Positions 20,243-28,222 of a stretch of 64,000 bases of DNA are shown here, piece after piece. The stretch is from Geodermatophilus saharensis (GTDB lineage Bacteria; Actinomycetota; Actinomycetes; Mycobacteriales; Geodermatophilaceae): positions 654,359-718,358 of the forward strand of contig NZ_FZOH01000001.1 in the NCBI RefSeq assembly GCF_900188205.1, given 5' to 3'. The notes beneath the pieces were generated by a model that worked only from the letters and a program-made list of their open reading frames with translations, was not told the DNA's origin and made no database searches. Each line of letters starts with the position of its first letter. The stretch's first letter is position 1. The position numbers and the translations under genes were made by a program.

Positions 20243-20968
20243 TCAGCGCACGCGCGGGCCGAAGCGGACGTCGACGCCGGGGGAGAACAGCACGCTGTCG
20301 GGCGGTCCGCCGACGCCGGGCAGGCCGGCCGCGGCGAGCAGGTCGACGTCGCAGGCCAGCAGCTCGGCGCGGTGCAGCGGCCAGGCGGGGTGCTCGTTGG
20401 GCCAGTAGCGGGTGCGGCCGAGCACGGTCTGGTGCAGGCCCCAGCGGCCGGTGAGGAAGCGCTCGAGCGGGCCGGGATCGGTCAGCCGCTCGCCCACCCG
20501 CAGCTCGATCCGCCCTCCGGCGCCGCGGGGACCGGGCCAGCGCCGGCGGGAGGAGCAGGTCAGCCGGTCGCCCTCGCGGGCGAACCGCATCCGCGACCAC
20601 AGGTAGGGCAGCCCGGCGGCGCGGGCGACGAGGACGGGCAGCAGCCGGTCGGCGTCGAGGGACCGGAAGACCACGCCCCGGCGGCCGCGGTCGTCGACCG
20701 AGTACAGCCGCACGTTGGTCTCCAGGAACGACCCGACCCACGGCAACCCCGGGGAGCCGAGCACGCCGATGCGGCGCATCCGGAAGGGCACCAGGCCGAC
20801 CCAGCTCGACCCGGCGTGCACGTCGGGGCGCGTGCCCGGCGGCAGCAGCGGCGCGACGACGGCGGGGTCGACCGCCCAGTGCACGAAGGCCACGTCGCGC
20901 CAGCCCTGGGTGAACAGCGCCCGCCCGGCGGCGCGGGGGGCGGTGTCGGTGACCGGCTCGGGTTGCAC
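20243..20968 (-). CDS. DUF2071 (YqjF-like) protein
   Basis: 241 residues. The sequence FTQGWRDVAFVHWAVDPAVVAPLLPPGTRPDVHAGSSWVGLVPFRM is typical of the DUF2071/YqjF family, which adopts an acetoacetate-decarboxylase-like fold with no proven activity. No signal peptide or membrane segment. GTG 20968 is preceded by GGGAG and gives the family N-terminus. Divergent from the crotonase gene at 21029, with only 60 bases between. Confidence 0.85.
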   Translation of the reverse strand: MQPEPVTDTAPRAAGRALFTQGWRDVAFVHWAVDPAVVAPLLPPGTRPDVHAGSSWVGLVPFRMRRIGVLGSPGLPWVGSFLETNVRLYSVDDRGRRGVVFRSLDADRLLPVLVARAAGLPYLWSRMRFAREGDRLTCSSRRRWPGPRGAGGRIELRVGERLTDPGPLERFLTGRWGLHQTVLGRTRYWPNEHPAWPLHRAELLACDVDLLAAAGLPGVGGPPDSVLFSPGVDVRFGPRVR

Positions 20969-21028
20969 GGCTCCCAGCCTCCCCACCGCCGTTGCCGACG
21001 GCGAGCCGCTCGTGGTGAGGTCGCTCAC

Positions 21029-21802
21029 ATGACTGCCGAGGGTGCGCCCCGCGTCGAGCGGGACGGCGACGTCGTCCGCCTCACCATGTGCCGGCCGCAG
21101 CGGCGCAACGCGCTGTCCCGCGACCACCTGCAGCAGCTGCTCGCCGCGGTGACGGAGGTGGGGGAGAGCGACGCGGCCGGGATCGTGCTCGGCGCCGAGG
21201 GGCCGGTGTTCAGCGCCGGCCACGACTTCCGCGACGTCCTCGACGCGCCGCTGCCCGAGGTGCGCAGCCTGCTGGCGCTGTGCACCGAGCTCATGCAGAC
21301 GCTCGAGCAGGTGCCGCAGGTCGTCGTCGCCCGGGTGCACGCGCTGGCCACCGCCGCCGGCTGCCAGCTCGTCGCCTCCTGCGACCTCGCCGTCGCCGCC
21401 GAGTCGGCCGGCTTCGCCGCCCCGGGCGGCAAGGGCGGCTGGTTCTGCCACACGCCGATGGTCGCCATCGCCCGCAACGTCGGCCGCAAGCGGGCGATGG
21501 AGATGGCGCTCACCGGGGACGTGGTCGACGCCGCGACCGCGCTGCAGTGGGGCCTGGTCAACCGGGTGGTGCCCGACAGCGGGCTCGACGCCGCCGTCGA
21601 CGACCTGATGGCCCGCGCGATCCGCGGCTCCAGGGCGAGCAAGGCGTGGGGCAAGCAGACGATGTACGCCCAGCTCGACCGGCCCGAGCGCGACGCCTAC
21701 GCCACCGCGATCGAGGTCATGGCCGCCGCCAGCCAGATCGACGGCGCCCGCGAGGGCATGCGCTCGTTCCTGGAGAAGCGCCCGCCGGTCTGGACGGACT
21801 GA
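21029..21802 (+). CDS. Enoyl-CoA hydratase/isomerase family protein
   Basis: Crotonase-fold protein, 257 residues. N-terminal VERDGDVVRLTMCRPQRRNALSRD and the oxyanion-hole segment FSAGHDFRDV are present. The second conserved region is AAGCQLVASCDLAVAAESAGFAAPGGKGG: the acidic residues that serve as catalytic Glu pair in true hydratases (GGCEL...E) are not in their usual places (GCQL; AAPG). It may therefore be an isomerase, hydrolase or non-hydratase member. Physiological substrate unknown. A post-stop element follows. Confidence 0.85.
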   Translation: MTAEGAPRVERDGDVVRLTMCRPQRRNALSRDHLQQLLAAVTEVGESDAAGIVLGAEGPVFSAGHDFRDVLDAPLPEVRSLLALCTELMQTLEQVPQVVVARVHALATAAGCQLVASCDLAVAAESAGFAAPGGKGGWFCHTPMVAIARNVGRKRAMEMALTGDVVDAATALQWGLVNRVVPDSGLDAAVDDLMARAIRGSRASKAWGKQTMYAQLDRPERDAYATAIEVMAAASQIDGAREGMRSFLEKRPPVWTD

Positions 21803-21806
21803 GGAA

Positions 21807-21860
21807 GGACCCCCTGCTCCCCGCCACTCGCAGGCTCGCGGCGGGACCCTGCAGGGGGCC
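21807..21860. terminator. Structured post-stop element, copy B (bidirectional)
   Basis: Outer stem GGACCCCCTGC (21807-21817) pairs with GCAGGGGGCC (21851-21860), with one unpaired A. The inner stem CCCGCC/GGCGGG surrounds ACTCGCAGGCTCGC. It occupies the gap between convergent crotonase and lipoprotein genes. Confidence 0.75.
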
Positions 21861-21861
21861 G

Positions 21862-22698
21862 TCACCGGACGGAGAGGTCGGCGCAGCCGGACTCGTGCGG
21901 CAGCACCGGCCGGAACGCCACCGACCAGCGGCTGCCGTCGGCGGTCACCCACGGGGTGAGCACGCTCGCCGACGCCGCCGCGCCGAGCACGTCGGCGGCC
22001 TGCTGCCCGGTCGCGGTCACGCAGCCCAGCCCGGCGCCCAGGGAGGTGCCGGGCAGCTCGGGGCCGGGCCAGGCGACCTCGGGCTGCGGCGGTTCCGGGT
22101 CGCCGGTGTACGGCTGCACGACGGCGGCCACCGTCTGCGGCTCGTAGGGCTCCGCCGGTCCGGCGGCCAGGGCGGTGAGCTCGTCGACCAGGTCGCGCAG
22201 CCGCCCGCGGGCCTCGGCCTGCTCGGGGGTCACGCTGTCGTCGGGCGTCTCGGCCAGCGCGTACACCTCCCGCACCGTCGCGCCCTCGGCGGTCACGAGG
22301 GTGAACCGGGTGGCGGCCGCGTCGGCCAAGGGCGGCGAGCCGAGGTCACCGGTCCCGGTCACGCCCGCCTCCACCGCCTGCTCGACCAGGTCGCGGACGG
22401 TGGCGTCGTCGACCCGGGTCACCTGCACGCTGGGCAGCGCCGGCGCCGGCCAGATCGCGATCTGCGCGCCCTGGGTGAGCACGCGGCCGTCGCCGTAGAC
22501 GCTCACCAGCGGCAGCCGGGTCGCCAGCTCCTCCGGCGTGGTGAACCCGCCGGTGAGCGCCACCTGCAGCACCAGGCCGGCGGGCAGCGGGGCCGGTGAC
22601 GGCGGCGCGGCGGCCTCCCCGCCGCGCCCCGCGCAGGCGCTGAGGACCAGCGCCCCGGCCAGCACGGACGCCACACGCGCCGCCGTCGTCGTCGCCAC
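21862..22698 (-). CDS. Putative lipoprotein, unknown function
   Basis: 278 residues. N-terminal signal peptide ending in the lipobox LSAC (Cys about 22), so it is probably anchored to the outer face of the membrane, followed by a Pro/Ala linker. The mature part ([38 protein letters not shown]...) resembles secreted actinobacterial proteins of unknown role, with two cysteines (around 230 and 272) that could form a disulfide. No enzyme motif. GTG 22698 is the only start that includes the signal peptide. Confidence 0.75.
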   Translation of the reverse strand: MATTTAARVASVLAGALVLSACAGRGGEAAAPPSPAPLPAGLVLQVALTGGFTTPEELATRLPLVSVYGDGRVLTQGAQIAIWPAPALPSVQVTRVDDATVRDLVEQAVEAGVTGTGDLGSPPLADAAATRFTLVTAEGATVREVYALAETPDDSVTPEQAEARGRLRDLVDELTALAAGPAEPYEPQTVAAVVQPYTGDPEPPQPEVAWPGPELPGTSLGAGLGCVTATGQQAADVLGAAASASVLTPWVTADGSRWSVAFRPVLPHESGCADLSVR

Positions 22699-22749
22699 GG
22701 ACCTGCCACGCCCGGCCCGGCTCGGCGGTTCCCGTCGTGACCGGACCGG

Positions 22750-22755
22750 TACCGT
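22750..22755 (+). promoter_or_regulatory. -10 box, leaderless arrangement, nucS
   Basis: TACCGT, 8 bases before GTG 22764; no ribosome binding site between. Confidence 0.45.
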
Positions 22756-22763
22756 CGGCGCCC

Positions 22764-23435
22764 GTGCGCCTGGTCATCGCCCGCTGCTCGGTCGACTACA
22801 TCGGGCGGCTCACCGCCCACCTCCCCATGGCCCCCCGGCTGCTGCTGGTCAAGGCCGACGGCTCGGTGTCGGTGCACGCCGACGACCGGGCCTACAAGCC
22901 GCTCAACTGGATGACGCCCCCCTGCACGCTCAAGGACGAGCTGGTCGACGGGGCGGGGACCTGGACGGTCACCAACAAGGCCGGTGAGCAGCTGGTCATC
23001 ACCATCGAGTCGGTGGAGCACGACTCCTCCCACGAGCTGGGCGTGGACCCGGGTCTGCAGAAGGACGGCGTCGAGGCGGAGCTGCAGCGGCTGCTCGCGC
23101 TGCACGTGGAGACCTTCGGGGCCGGCTGGCAGCTGGTCCGCCGCGAGTACCCGACGGCGATCGGCCCGGTCGACCTGCTCTGCCGCGACGCCGACGGCGC
23201 GACCGTGGCCGTGGAGGTCAAGCGGCGCGGCGAGATCGACGGCGTCGAGCAGCTGACCCGCTACCTCGAGCTGCTCAACCGCGACCCCCTGCTGGCGCCG
23301 GTCAAGGGCGTCTTCGCCGCGCAGGAGATCAAGCCGCAGGCGCGGGTGCTCGCCCACGACCGCGGCATCGACTGCGTGACCGTCGACTACGCCGTCCTCA
23401 AGGGCACCGACGACCCCACCCAGCGGCTGTTCTGA
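22764..23435 (+). CDS. nucS: Mismatch-specific endonuclease NucS (EndoMS)
   Basis: Cuts both strands at G-T, G-G and T-T mismatches and provides the non-canonical mismatch repair of actinobacteria, which lack MutS/MutL. 223 residues: N-terminal dimerisation and DNA-binding domain ([18 protein letters not shown]...[11 protein letters not shown]) and C-terminal RecB-like nuclease domain with GPVDLLCRD and [21 protein letters not shown]. The chain ends QRLF, fitting the beta-clamp-binding tail seen in the family. GTG 22764 starts at the conserved VRLVIA; an upstream GTG at 22737 would add 9 residues. Homologue of Rv1321. Confidence 0.96.
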   Translation: MRLVIARCSVDYIGRLTAHLPMAPRLLLVKADGSVSVHADDRAYKPLNWMTPPCTLKDELVDGAGTWTVTNKAGEQLVITIESVEHDSSHELGVDPGLQKDGVEAELQRLLALHVETFGAGWQLVRREYPTAIGPVDLLCRDADGATVAVEVKRRGEIDGVEQLTRYLELLNRDPLLAPVKGVFAAQEIKPQARVLAHDRGIDCVTVDYAVLKGTDDPTQRLF

Positions 23436-23511
23436 GCCGGGCACCCAGCGCCGGTTCCCGCCCTCCCGGGTGCGACACTGCCCCGGTCAGGCGACGGGAG
23501 GAGACGGCAGC

Positions 23512-25293
23512 GTGGCCAGAGAACTGACCGAGGTCGGCGTGGTGGGCCTGGGCACCATGGGGGCGGGCATCGCCGAGGTCATGGCCCGCGCGGGCCTGTC
23601 CGTGACCGCCGTCGAGGTCGACGAGCAGGCGCTCGACCGCGGCCGTGCCCACGTCGAGCAGTCCACCGGCAAGGCCGTCGCCCGCGGCAAGCTCGAGCCG
23701 GCCGACCGCGACGCCATCACCGGGCGGATCCGGTTCACCACCTCGCTGGAGGACCTCTCCACCGCCGAGCTCGTGGTCGAGGCCGTCCCGGAGCGGATGG
23801 AGCTCAAGACCGACCTGTTCGGCAAGCTGGACAAGATCTGCCCGCCGGACACGATCCTGGCGACCAACACCTCCAGCCTGTCGGTGACCGAGCTGTCGGT
23901 GGCCACCGGCCGGCCGAGCAAGGTCATCGGGATGCACTTCTTCAACCCCGCGCCGGTCATGAAGCTGGTCGAGGTCGTGCGCACGGTCGTGACCGAGCCG
24001 GCGGTCGTCGAGGACGTCGAGGCGCTGGCCACCCGGCTCGGCAAGGTCGACGTGACCATCGGCGACAAGGCCGGCTTCATCGCCAACGCGCTGCTGTTCG
24101 GCTACCTCAACCACGCGGTCGCCATGTACGAGCACCGCTACGCCAGCCGCGAGGACATCGACGCGGCCATGCGGCTCGGCTGCGGCCTGCCGATGGGCCC
24201 GCTGGCGCTCATGGACCTCATCGGCATCGACACCGCCTACGAGATCCTCGACACGATGTACAAGCAGTCGCGCGACCGGCTGCACGCCCCCAGCCCGGTG
24301 ATCAAGCAGATGATGACCGCCGGCCTGCTGGGCCGGAAGTCCGGGCGCGGTTTCTACACCTACGCCGCCCCGGGCTCGGCCGAGGTCGTCCCCGACGAGC
24401 GGACGCCGTCGGCGGGCAGCGTCACCGAGGGCGCCCGCCCGGTCTCGACCGTCGGCGTCGTCGGCTCGGGGACGATGGCCACCGGCATCGTCGAGGTCGT
24501 CGCCAAGGGCGGCTTCGACGTGCTGGTGCAGGCCCGCTCGCCGGAGAAGGTCGAGGCGGTGCTGACGGCGCTGCGGCGCTCGCTGGACAAACAGGTCGCC
24601 CGCGGCCGTCTCGACGAGGCCGAGCGCGACGCGGTGCTCGGCCGGGTCCGCGGGACCACGGCGCTGGACGACCTGGCCGACCGCGACCTGGTGATCGAGG
24701 CCGTCGTCGAGTCGCTGGCGGTCAAGCAGGCGCTGTTCGCCGCGCTCGGGGAGATCGCCAGGCCCGGCGCGGTCCTCGCGACCACCACCTCGAGCCTGCC
24801 GGTGATCGAGTGCGCCAGGGCCAGCGAGCGCCCCGGCGACGTCGTGGGGCTGCACTTCTTCAACCCCGCGCCGGTGATGAAGCTGGTCGAGGTGGTCAGC
24901 ACCATCGCCACCGCCCCGGAGGTCGCGGCCACCGCGCACGCGGTCTGCGCACAGCTGGGCAAACACGCGGTCTCCTGCGCCGACCGGGCCGGGTTCATCG
25001 TCAACGCGCTGCTGTTCCCCTACCTCAACGACGCGGTGAAGATGCTCGAGGCGCACTACGCGACCGCCGACGACATCGACGCCGCGATGAAGGTCGGCTG
25101 CGGCTACCCGATGGGGCCCTTCGAGCTGCTCGACGTCGTCGGCCTCGACGTCGCGCTGGCGATCGAGCGGGAGCTCTACACCGAGTTCCGCGAGCCCGGC
25201 TTCGCCCCGGCCCCACTGCTGGAGCACCTGGTCACCGCCGGGTACCTCGGCCGCAAGACCGGCCGCGGGTTCCGGGACTACTCCGGCCGCTGA
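23512..25293 (+). CDS. Tandem-fused 3-hydroxyacyl-CoA dehydrogenase (3-hydroxybutyryl-CoA dehydrogenase type)
   Basis: Two full 3-hydroxyacyl-CoA dehydrogenase units in one 593-residue chain. Unit 1 (about 6-290) has the NAD motif GLGTMGAG, NTSSLSV, HFFNPAPVMKLVEVV and GFIANALLF. Unit 2 (about 311-593) has GSGTMATG, TTSSLPV, HFFNPAPVMKLVEVV and GFIVNALLF. The catalytic Ser, His and Asn are kept in both, though unit 2 has Ala for the third motif glycine. Likely reaction: (S)-3-hydroxybutyryl-CoA/acetoacetyl-CoA interconversion, the second step of the ethylmalonyl-CoA pathway. GTG 23512 follows a strong GGGAGGAG site. Confidence 0.92.
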   Translation: MARELTEVGVVGLGTMGAGIAEVMARAGLSVTAVEVDEQALDRGRAHVEQSTGKAVARGKLEPADRDAITGRIRFTTSLEDLSTAELVVEAVPERMELKTDLFGKLDKICPPDTILATNTSSLSVTELSVATGRPSKVIGMHFFNPAPVMKLVEVVRTVVTEPAVVEDVEALATRLGKVDVTIGDKAGFIANALLFGYLNHAVAMYEHRYASREDIDAAMRLGCGLPMGPLALMDLIGIDTAYEILDTMYKQSRDRLHAPSPVIKQMMTAGLLGRKSGRGFYTYAAPGSAEVVPDERTPSAGSVTEGARPVSTVGVVGSGTMATGIVEVVAKGGFDVLVQARSPEKVEAVLTALRRSLDKQVARGRLDEAERDAVLGRVRGTTALDDLADRDLVIEAVVESLAVKQALFAALGEIARPGAVLATTTSSLPVIECARASERPGDVVGLHFFNPAPVMKLVEVVSTIATAPEVAATAHAVCAQLGKHAVSCADRAGFIVNALLFPYLNDAVKMLEAHYATADDIDAAMKVGCGYPMGPFELLDVVGLDVALAIERELYTEFREPGFAPAPLLEHLVTAGYLGRKTGRGFRDYSGR

Positions 25294-25605
25294 GTGGCCC
25301 GGCGGGGACGACGGACCGGCGGCGGGCGGCCGGGGAGCCGCCCTCCGCTGTCCGCTCGCCCCGAGCGGGTCGAGGAGGCCGGCGACGGCGACTGGGTCGT
25401 GCGGTCGCTGACCGGCGCGGCCAGCACCAAGCCCTACCGCTGCCCCGGGTGCGACCAGGAGATCCGGCCGGGGACGCCGCACCTGGTGACCTGGCCGGCC
25501 TACGCGCGCGACTCCGACCTCGACCCCTGGGACACCGACTCGGCGGCCGACCTGCGCCGGCACTGGCACGCTGCCTGCTGGCGCGCCCGGGACCGCCGCC
25601 GCTAG
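25294..25605 (+). CDS. Small zinc-binding-like protein, unknown function
   Basis: 103 residues. A basic N-terminus is followed by a compact domain with YRCPGCDQEI and HWHAACW, a CxxC...HxxxC pattern that could bind one zinc ion. Such small proteins are common in actinobacteria and are sometimes labelled ATP/GTP-binding without support. GTG 25294 directly follows the dehydrogenase stop codon, so it is probably co-transcribed. Its TAG stop shares bases with the convergent sortase stop (CTAG at 25602-25605). Confidence 0.75.
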   Translation: MARRGRRTGGGRPGSRPPLSARPERVEEAGDGDWVVRSLTGAASTKPYRCPGCDQEIRPGTPHLVTWPAYARDSDLDPWDTDSAADLRRHWHAACWRARDRRR

Positions 25606-26264
25606 GCCGCCCGCGCGAAGACGACGACGTTGTCCTCGTAGCTGCGGGCCGAGCGGTCGAAGTCGCCGCCGCAGGTGACCAGCCGCAGCTGCGCGTCCGG
25701 CGTCGGGCCGTAGACCCGCTCGGTCGGGAACGCGCCCTTGGGGTGCCGCTCGACGGCGGTCACCGTGAAGCGCGCGGTGGTGCCGTCGGAGCGGTCGACG
25801 AGCACCTCGTCGCCGTCCGCGAGCCCGGCCAGCCGCGCGAAGACCGCCGGCCCCCGCGCCGAGTCGACGTGCCCGGCCACCACCGCGGGACCGACGTCGC
25901 CCGGTACCGGACCGGCGGCGTACCACCCCGCCACGGCGGGGTCGGCCGGCGCCGCGAGGGCACCCGCGGCGTCCAGGCCGAGCTCGACCAGGGTGCTGTC
26001 GACGCCGGCCGCCGGCACCCGTACCCGCACGGGCACCGCCGGAGCCGCCGACGGCTGGGCGGCGAGCACCACCGGGCCGGGGACGGAGGCCGGGGCCGAC
26101 GTCGCCCGGGCGGGGGCCGGCGACCCGGGGACGAACAGCCAGACCGCGCCCGCGACGAGCGCCAGCACGCCTGCGACCACGCCCGGCAGCACCGCCGCGC
26201 CCCGGTGGCGGGTGCGGTACCGGGCGCCGCGCCGGGGGGCCCGGTGGCGGGCCGGCGCGGTCAC
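25602..26264 (-). CDS. Class F sortase
   Basis: Membrane-anchored cysteine transpeptidase, 220 residues. One membrane helix (about 24-46) and a proline/alanine linker precede the catalytic domain. The sortase triad is readable: His in VVAGHVDSARGPAVF, Cys in LRLVTCGGDFD, and Arg in RSARSYEDNVVVFA. Lack of the long insertions of class A-E sortases and the TCGGDFD motif suit class F. GTG 26264 overlaps the stop of the upstream DUF4397 gene as GTGA, so its likely partner or substrate is that protein. Confidence 0.9.
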   Translation of the reverse strand: MTAPARHRAPRRGARYRTRHRGAAVLPGVVAGVLALVAGAVWLFVPGSPAPARATSAPASVPGPVVLAAQPSAAPAVPVRVRVPAAGVDSTLVELGLDAAGALAAPADPAVAGWYAAGPVPGDVGPAVVAGHVDSARGPAVFARLAGLADGDEVLVDRSDGTTARFTVTAVERHPKGAFPTERVYGPTPDAQLRLVTCGGDFDRSARSYEDNVVVFARAA

Positions 26265-27124
26265 CGGCCCCGCGAGGCGGCGTGCCTCGGCCGGGCCGCC
26301 GCGCGCCGCCTGGTCCTCACGAGGAGTCCCGCGCCGGCCGCCAGCGACCCCGCGGCGGTCAGGACGACCGGCAGCGACGGGTCCTCGGCGGGTGCGGTGC
26401 CGCCCGCGCCGGCCTCCACGCCGCCGCTCGGGACGACGGCGGGGCCGGCGGCGTCGAGCACGGCCCGCACGGTCAGGCCGCCCCCGGGCCGGTCGAGCAC
26501 CAGCACGCTGTAGACCGAGCCCGCGGCCGTCTCGACCGGCAGGTCCGTGGCCTGCCCGCCGCCGGGGGTCACGGTGAGGCTCGTGGTCCCGGCGGGGACG
26601 TCGACGTAGCCGGTCGCGTCGGCGAAGGCGACGTCGTCGGCCACCTGCGGCCCGCCGGCCACCGCGACGTCGAGGGTGGGCGCCGTCGAGGCGGCCGCGA
26701 CCACCCGCAGCCGCGACGCCCCGGCTGCCGGTGGTGCCAGGTCGTCCTCGAGGACCTCGAGCCCGACCTCGGCGAACGGGCCGACGCCGGCCACCGTGCG
26801 GGCGGTGCCGTCGCCCACCTCGACCGTCGTCGACAGCACCGGGGGTGCGTCCGGCGCGGCCCCCGCGGCGCGCATGCTGATCGCGTAGGTGCCGGCCGGC
26901 ACGGTCTGGTACTCCGACACCGTGCCGTAGCCGACCGCGGTGAACACCTGCCCCGCGGCGGGGTCGGCGACCGAGTCGACGTAGACGTCGACCGCCGGCG
27001 TGTCGGGGGACAGGTGCGCCAGCCGCAGCAGGCCACCCTCCTCCGCGCCCGCCGCGGACAGCGGCAGCCCGGCCAGCGCGGCGGTCAGTGCCGCCACGGT
27101 CAGGACGCGGCCGGTCCTCGTCAC
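26261..27124 (-). CDS. Secreted DUF4397 protein with C-terminal membrane anchor
   Basis: 287 residues. Signal peptide (about 1-27, LTVAALTAALAGLPLSAAGAEE), then one or two DUF4397 repeats: LLRLAHLSPDTPAVDVYVD and later SRLRVVAAASTAPTLDVAVAG. A Pro/Gly linker leads to a hydrophobic helix and RTRRR tail (VLTAAGSLAAGAGLLVRTRRR), the layout of a sortase substrate, but the signal reads LPVVLTAAG rather than LPxTG. GTG 27124 has GGGAGG upstream. Co-transcribed with the sortase. DUF4397 function is unknown; a cell-wall surface role is inferred. Confidence 0.85.
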   Translation of the reverse strand: MTRTGRVLTVAALTAALAGLPLSAAGAEEGGLLRLAHLSPDTPAVDVYVDSVADPAAGQVFTAVGYGTVSEYQTVPAGTYAISMRAAGAAPDAPPVLSTTVEVGDGTARTVAGVGPFAEVGLEVLEDDLAPPAAGASRLRVVAAASTAPTLDVAVAGGPQVADDVAFADATGYVDVPAGTTSLTVTPGGGQATDLPVETAAGSVYSVLVLDRPGGGLTVRAVLDAAGPAVVPSGGVEAGAGGTAPAEDPSLPVVLTAAGSLAAGAGLLVRTRRRAAARPRHAASRGR

Positions 27125-27227
27125 TCGTGCCTCCCCCGTCTCAGGACCCGGCCGGCGGGGTCCGCACCGCGGCCGGGACGTCCCCACGTCTACCCCCTCG
27201 CCGGCGGGTGCGCACGCCGGGGTGGTG

Positions 27228-28163
27228 TCACCGGGTGGCGTCGGCGACCAGGGCGTCGGGGTCCGGGGCGTAGCGGAAGGAGACCAGCACGCCGTCGTCG
27301 GTCACCTGGACGTCGTCGGGCCGGAACGGCGGTCGCTGGGCCGCCAGCCAGGCCCGCAGCCGGTCGGCGGCCGCCGGGTCGTCGGGGACCGCGGCACCGC
27401 CGACGGCGTCGAGCAGCACCCGGCGGGCCGGTGTGGCGGCGCCCTCCTCGCCGGGGAGGACCGGGAACGCGGCGACGCCGACGCCCTCGCGGGCGGCGAG
27501 TGCGGCGAGCAGGCTGAGCAGCCGCAGGTCGACCTCGCCCGACCGCAGGACGTCGGCGGCCTCCGGGCCGGCGCCCGTGGTCGGGTTGGCCAGCAGCGCC
27601 TCGGCCAGCGACCGGCGCCGCTCGAGCTGCTCGGCGGTCGGCTCGCCCGGTCGCGGGTCGACCACGAGGAGCTCGCCACCGCCGGGCCGGTCGAACCGCG
27701 CGACGACGCGCGAGTCCGGGGGAGCCGCACCGGTCACGGCGAGCAGGCTCCCGGACGCGACGCCGGCCCCGGCGGGGCGCAGCCGGTCGGGTGGGACGCC
27801 GGAGGCGGACAGCTCCTCGCGGACGGCGTCCGCGGCGGCCAGGTCGGTCGTCGGCGGCAGGGCGGCGGACAGCCACGCGGCCGGCGTACCGGGCTCGCCG
27901 GCCGTGGGCGGGGGAGCGGCGGTCCCCGCCTCGCCGGGCGGGGCGCCGGTCAGCCGGGGGACCAGCGCAGCGGCGACGACGAGTGCGGCCAGCACCAGCG
28001 CCAGGAGGCCGCCGCGGACGAGCGGACCCGGCCGGGTGGACCGGTCGCGGTGCCGGGCCCGGTGCCCGAGGCGGGGGAGTGCCCGTGCCGGGGTGTCGTC
28101 GGGGTCGGCGTGGCGGGGCCCGGCCGCCGGACCGGAGCCGGCCGGTCCGGCGGCGTCGGGCAC
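27228..28163 (-). CDS. Single-pass membrane protein, unknown function
   Basis: I do not recognise a family. 311 residues: a basic cytoplasmic N-terminus, one membrane helix (about 50-70, VRGGLLALVLAALVVAAALVP) and an extracytoplasmic region of about 240 residues, Ala/Pro/Asp rich, with LERRRSLAEALLANPTTGAGPEAADVLRSGEVDLRLLSLLAALA near its middle. No catalytic motif. Same strand as DUF4397 and sortase, 103 bases upstream of them, so it could belong with that envelope cluster. Confidence 0.65.
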   Translation of the reverse strand: MPDAAGPAGSGPAAGPRHADPDDTPARALPRLGHRARHRDRSTRPGPLVRGGLLALVLAALVVAAALVPRLTGAPPGEAGTAAPPPTAGEPGTPAAWLSAALPPTTDLAAADAVREELSASGVPPDRLRPAGAGVASGSLLAVTGAAPPDSRVVARFDRPGGGELLVVDPRPGEPTAEQLERRRSLAEALLANPTTGAGPEAADVLRSGEVDLRLLSLLAALAAREGVGVAAFPVLPGEEGAATPARRVLLDAVGGAAVPDDPAAADRLRAWLAAQRPPFRPDDVQVTDDGVLVSFRYAPDPDALVADATR

Positions 28164-28222
28164 GCGTCCTGCCTACCGTGCCGCCGCGCGGCCCGCGCGC
28201 GGGAAGGCGTGCCCCCTGGGTG

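Noticed and set aside
20141-21028. Upstream in-frame extension of the first crotonase gene
   Set aside because: It lies antisense to the DUF2071 gene; the crotonase family start fits ATG 21029.
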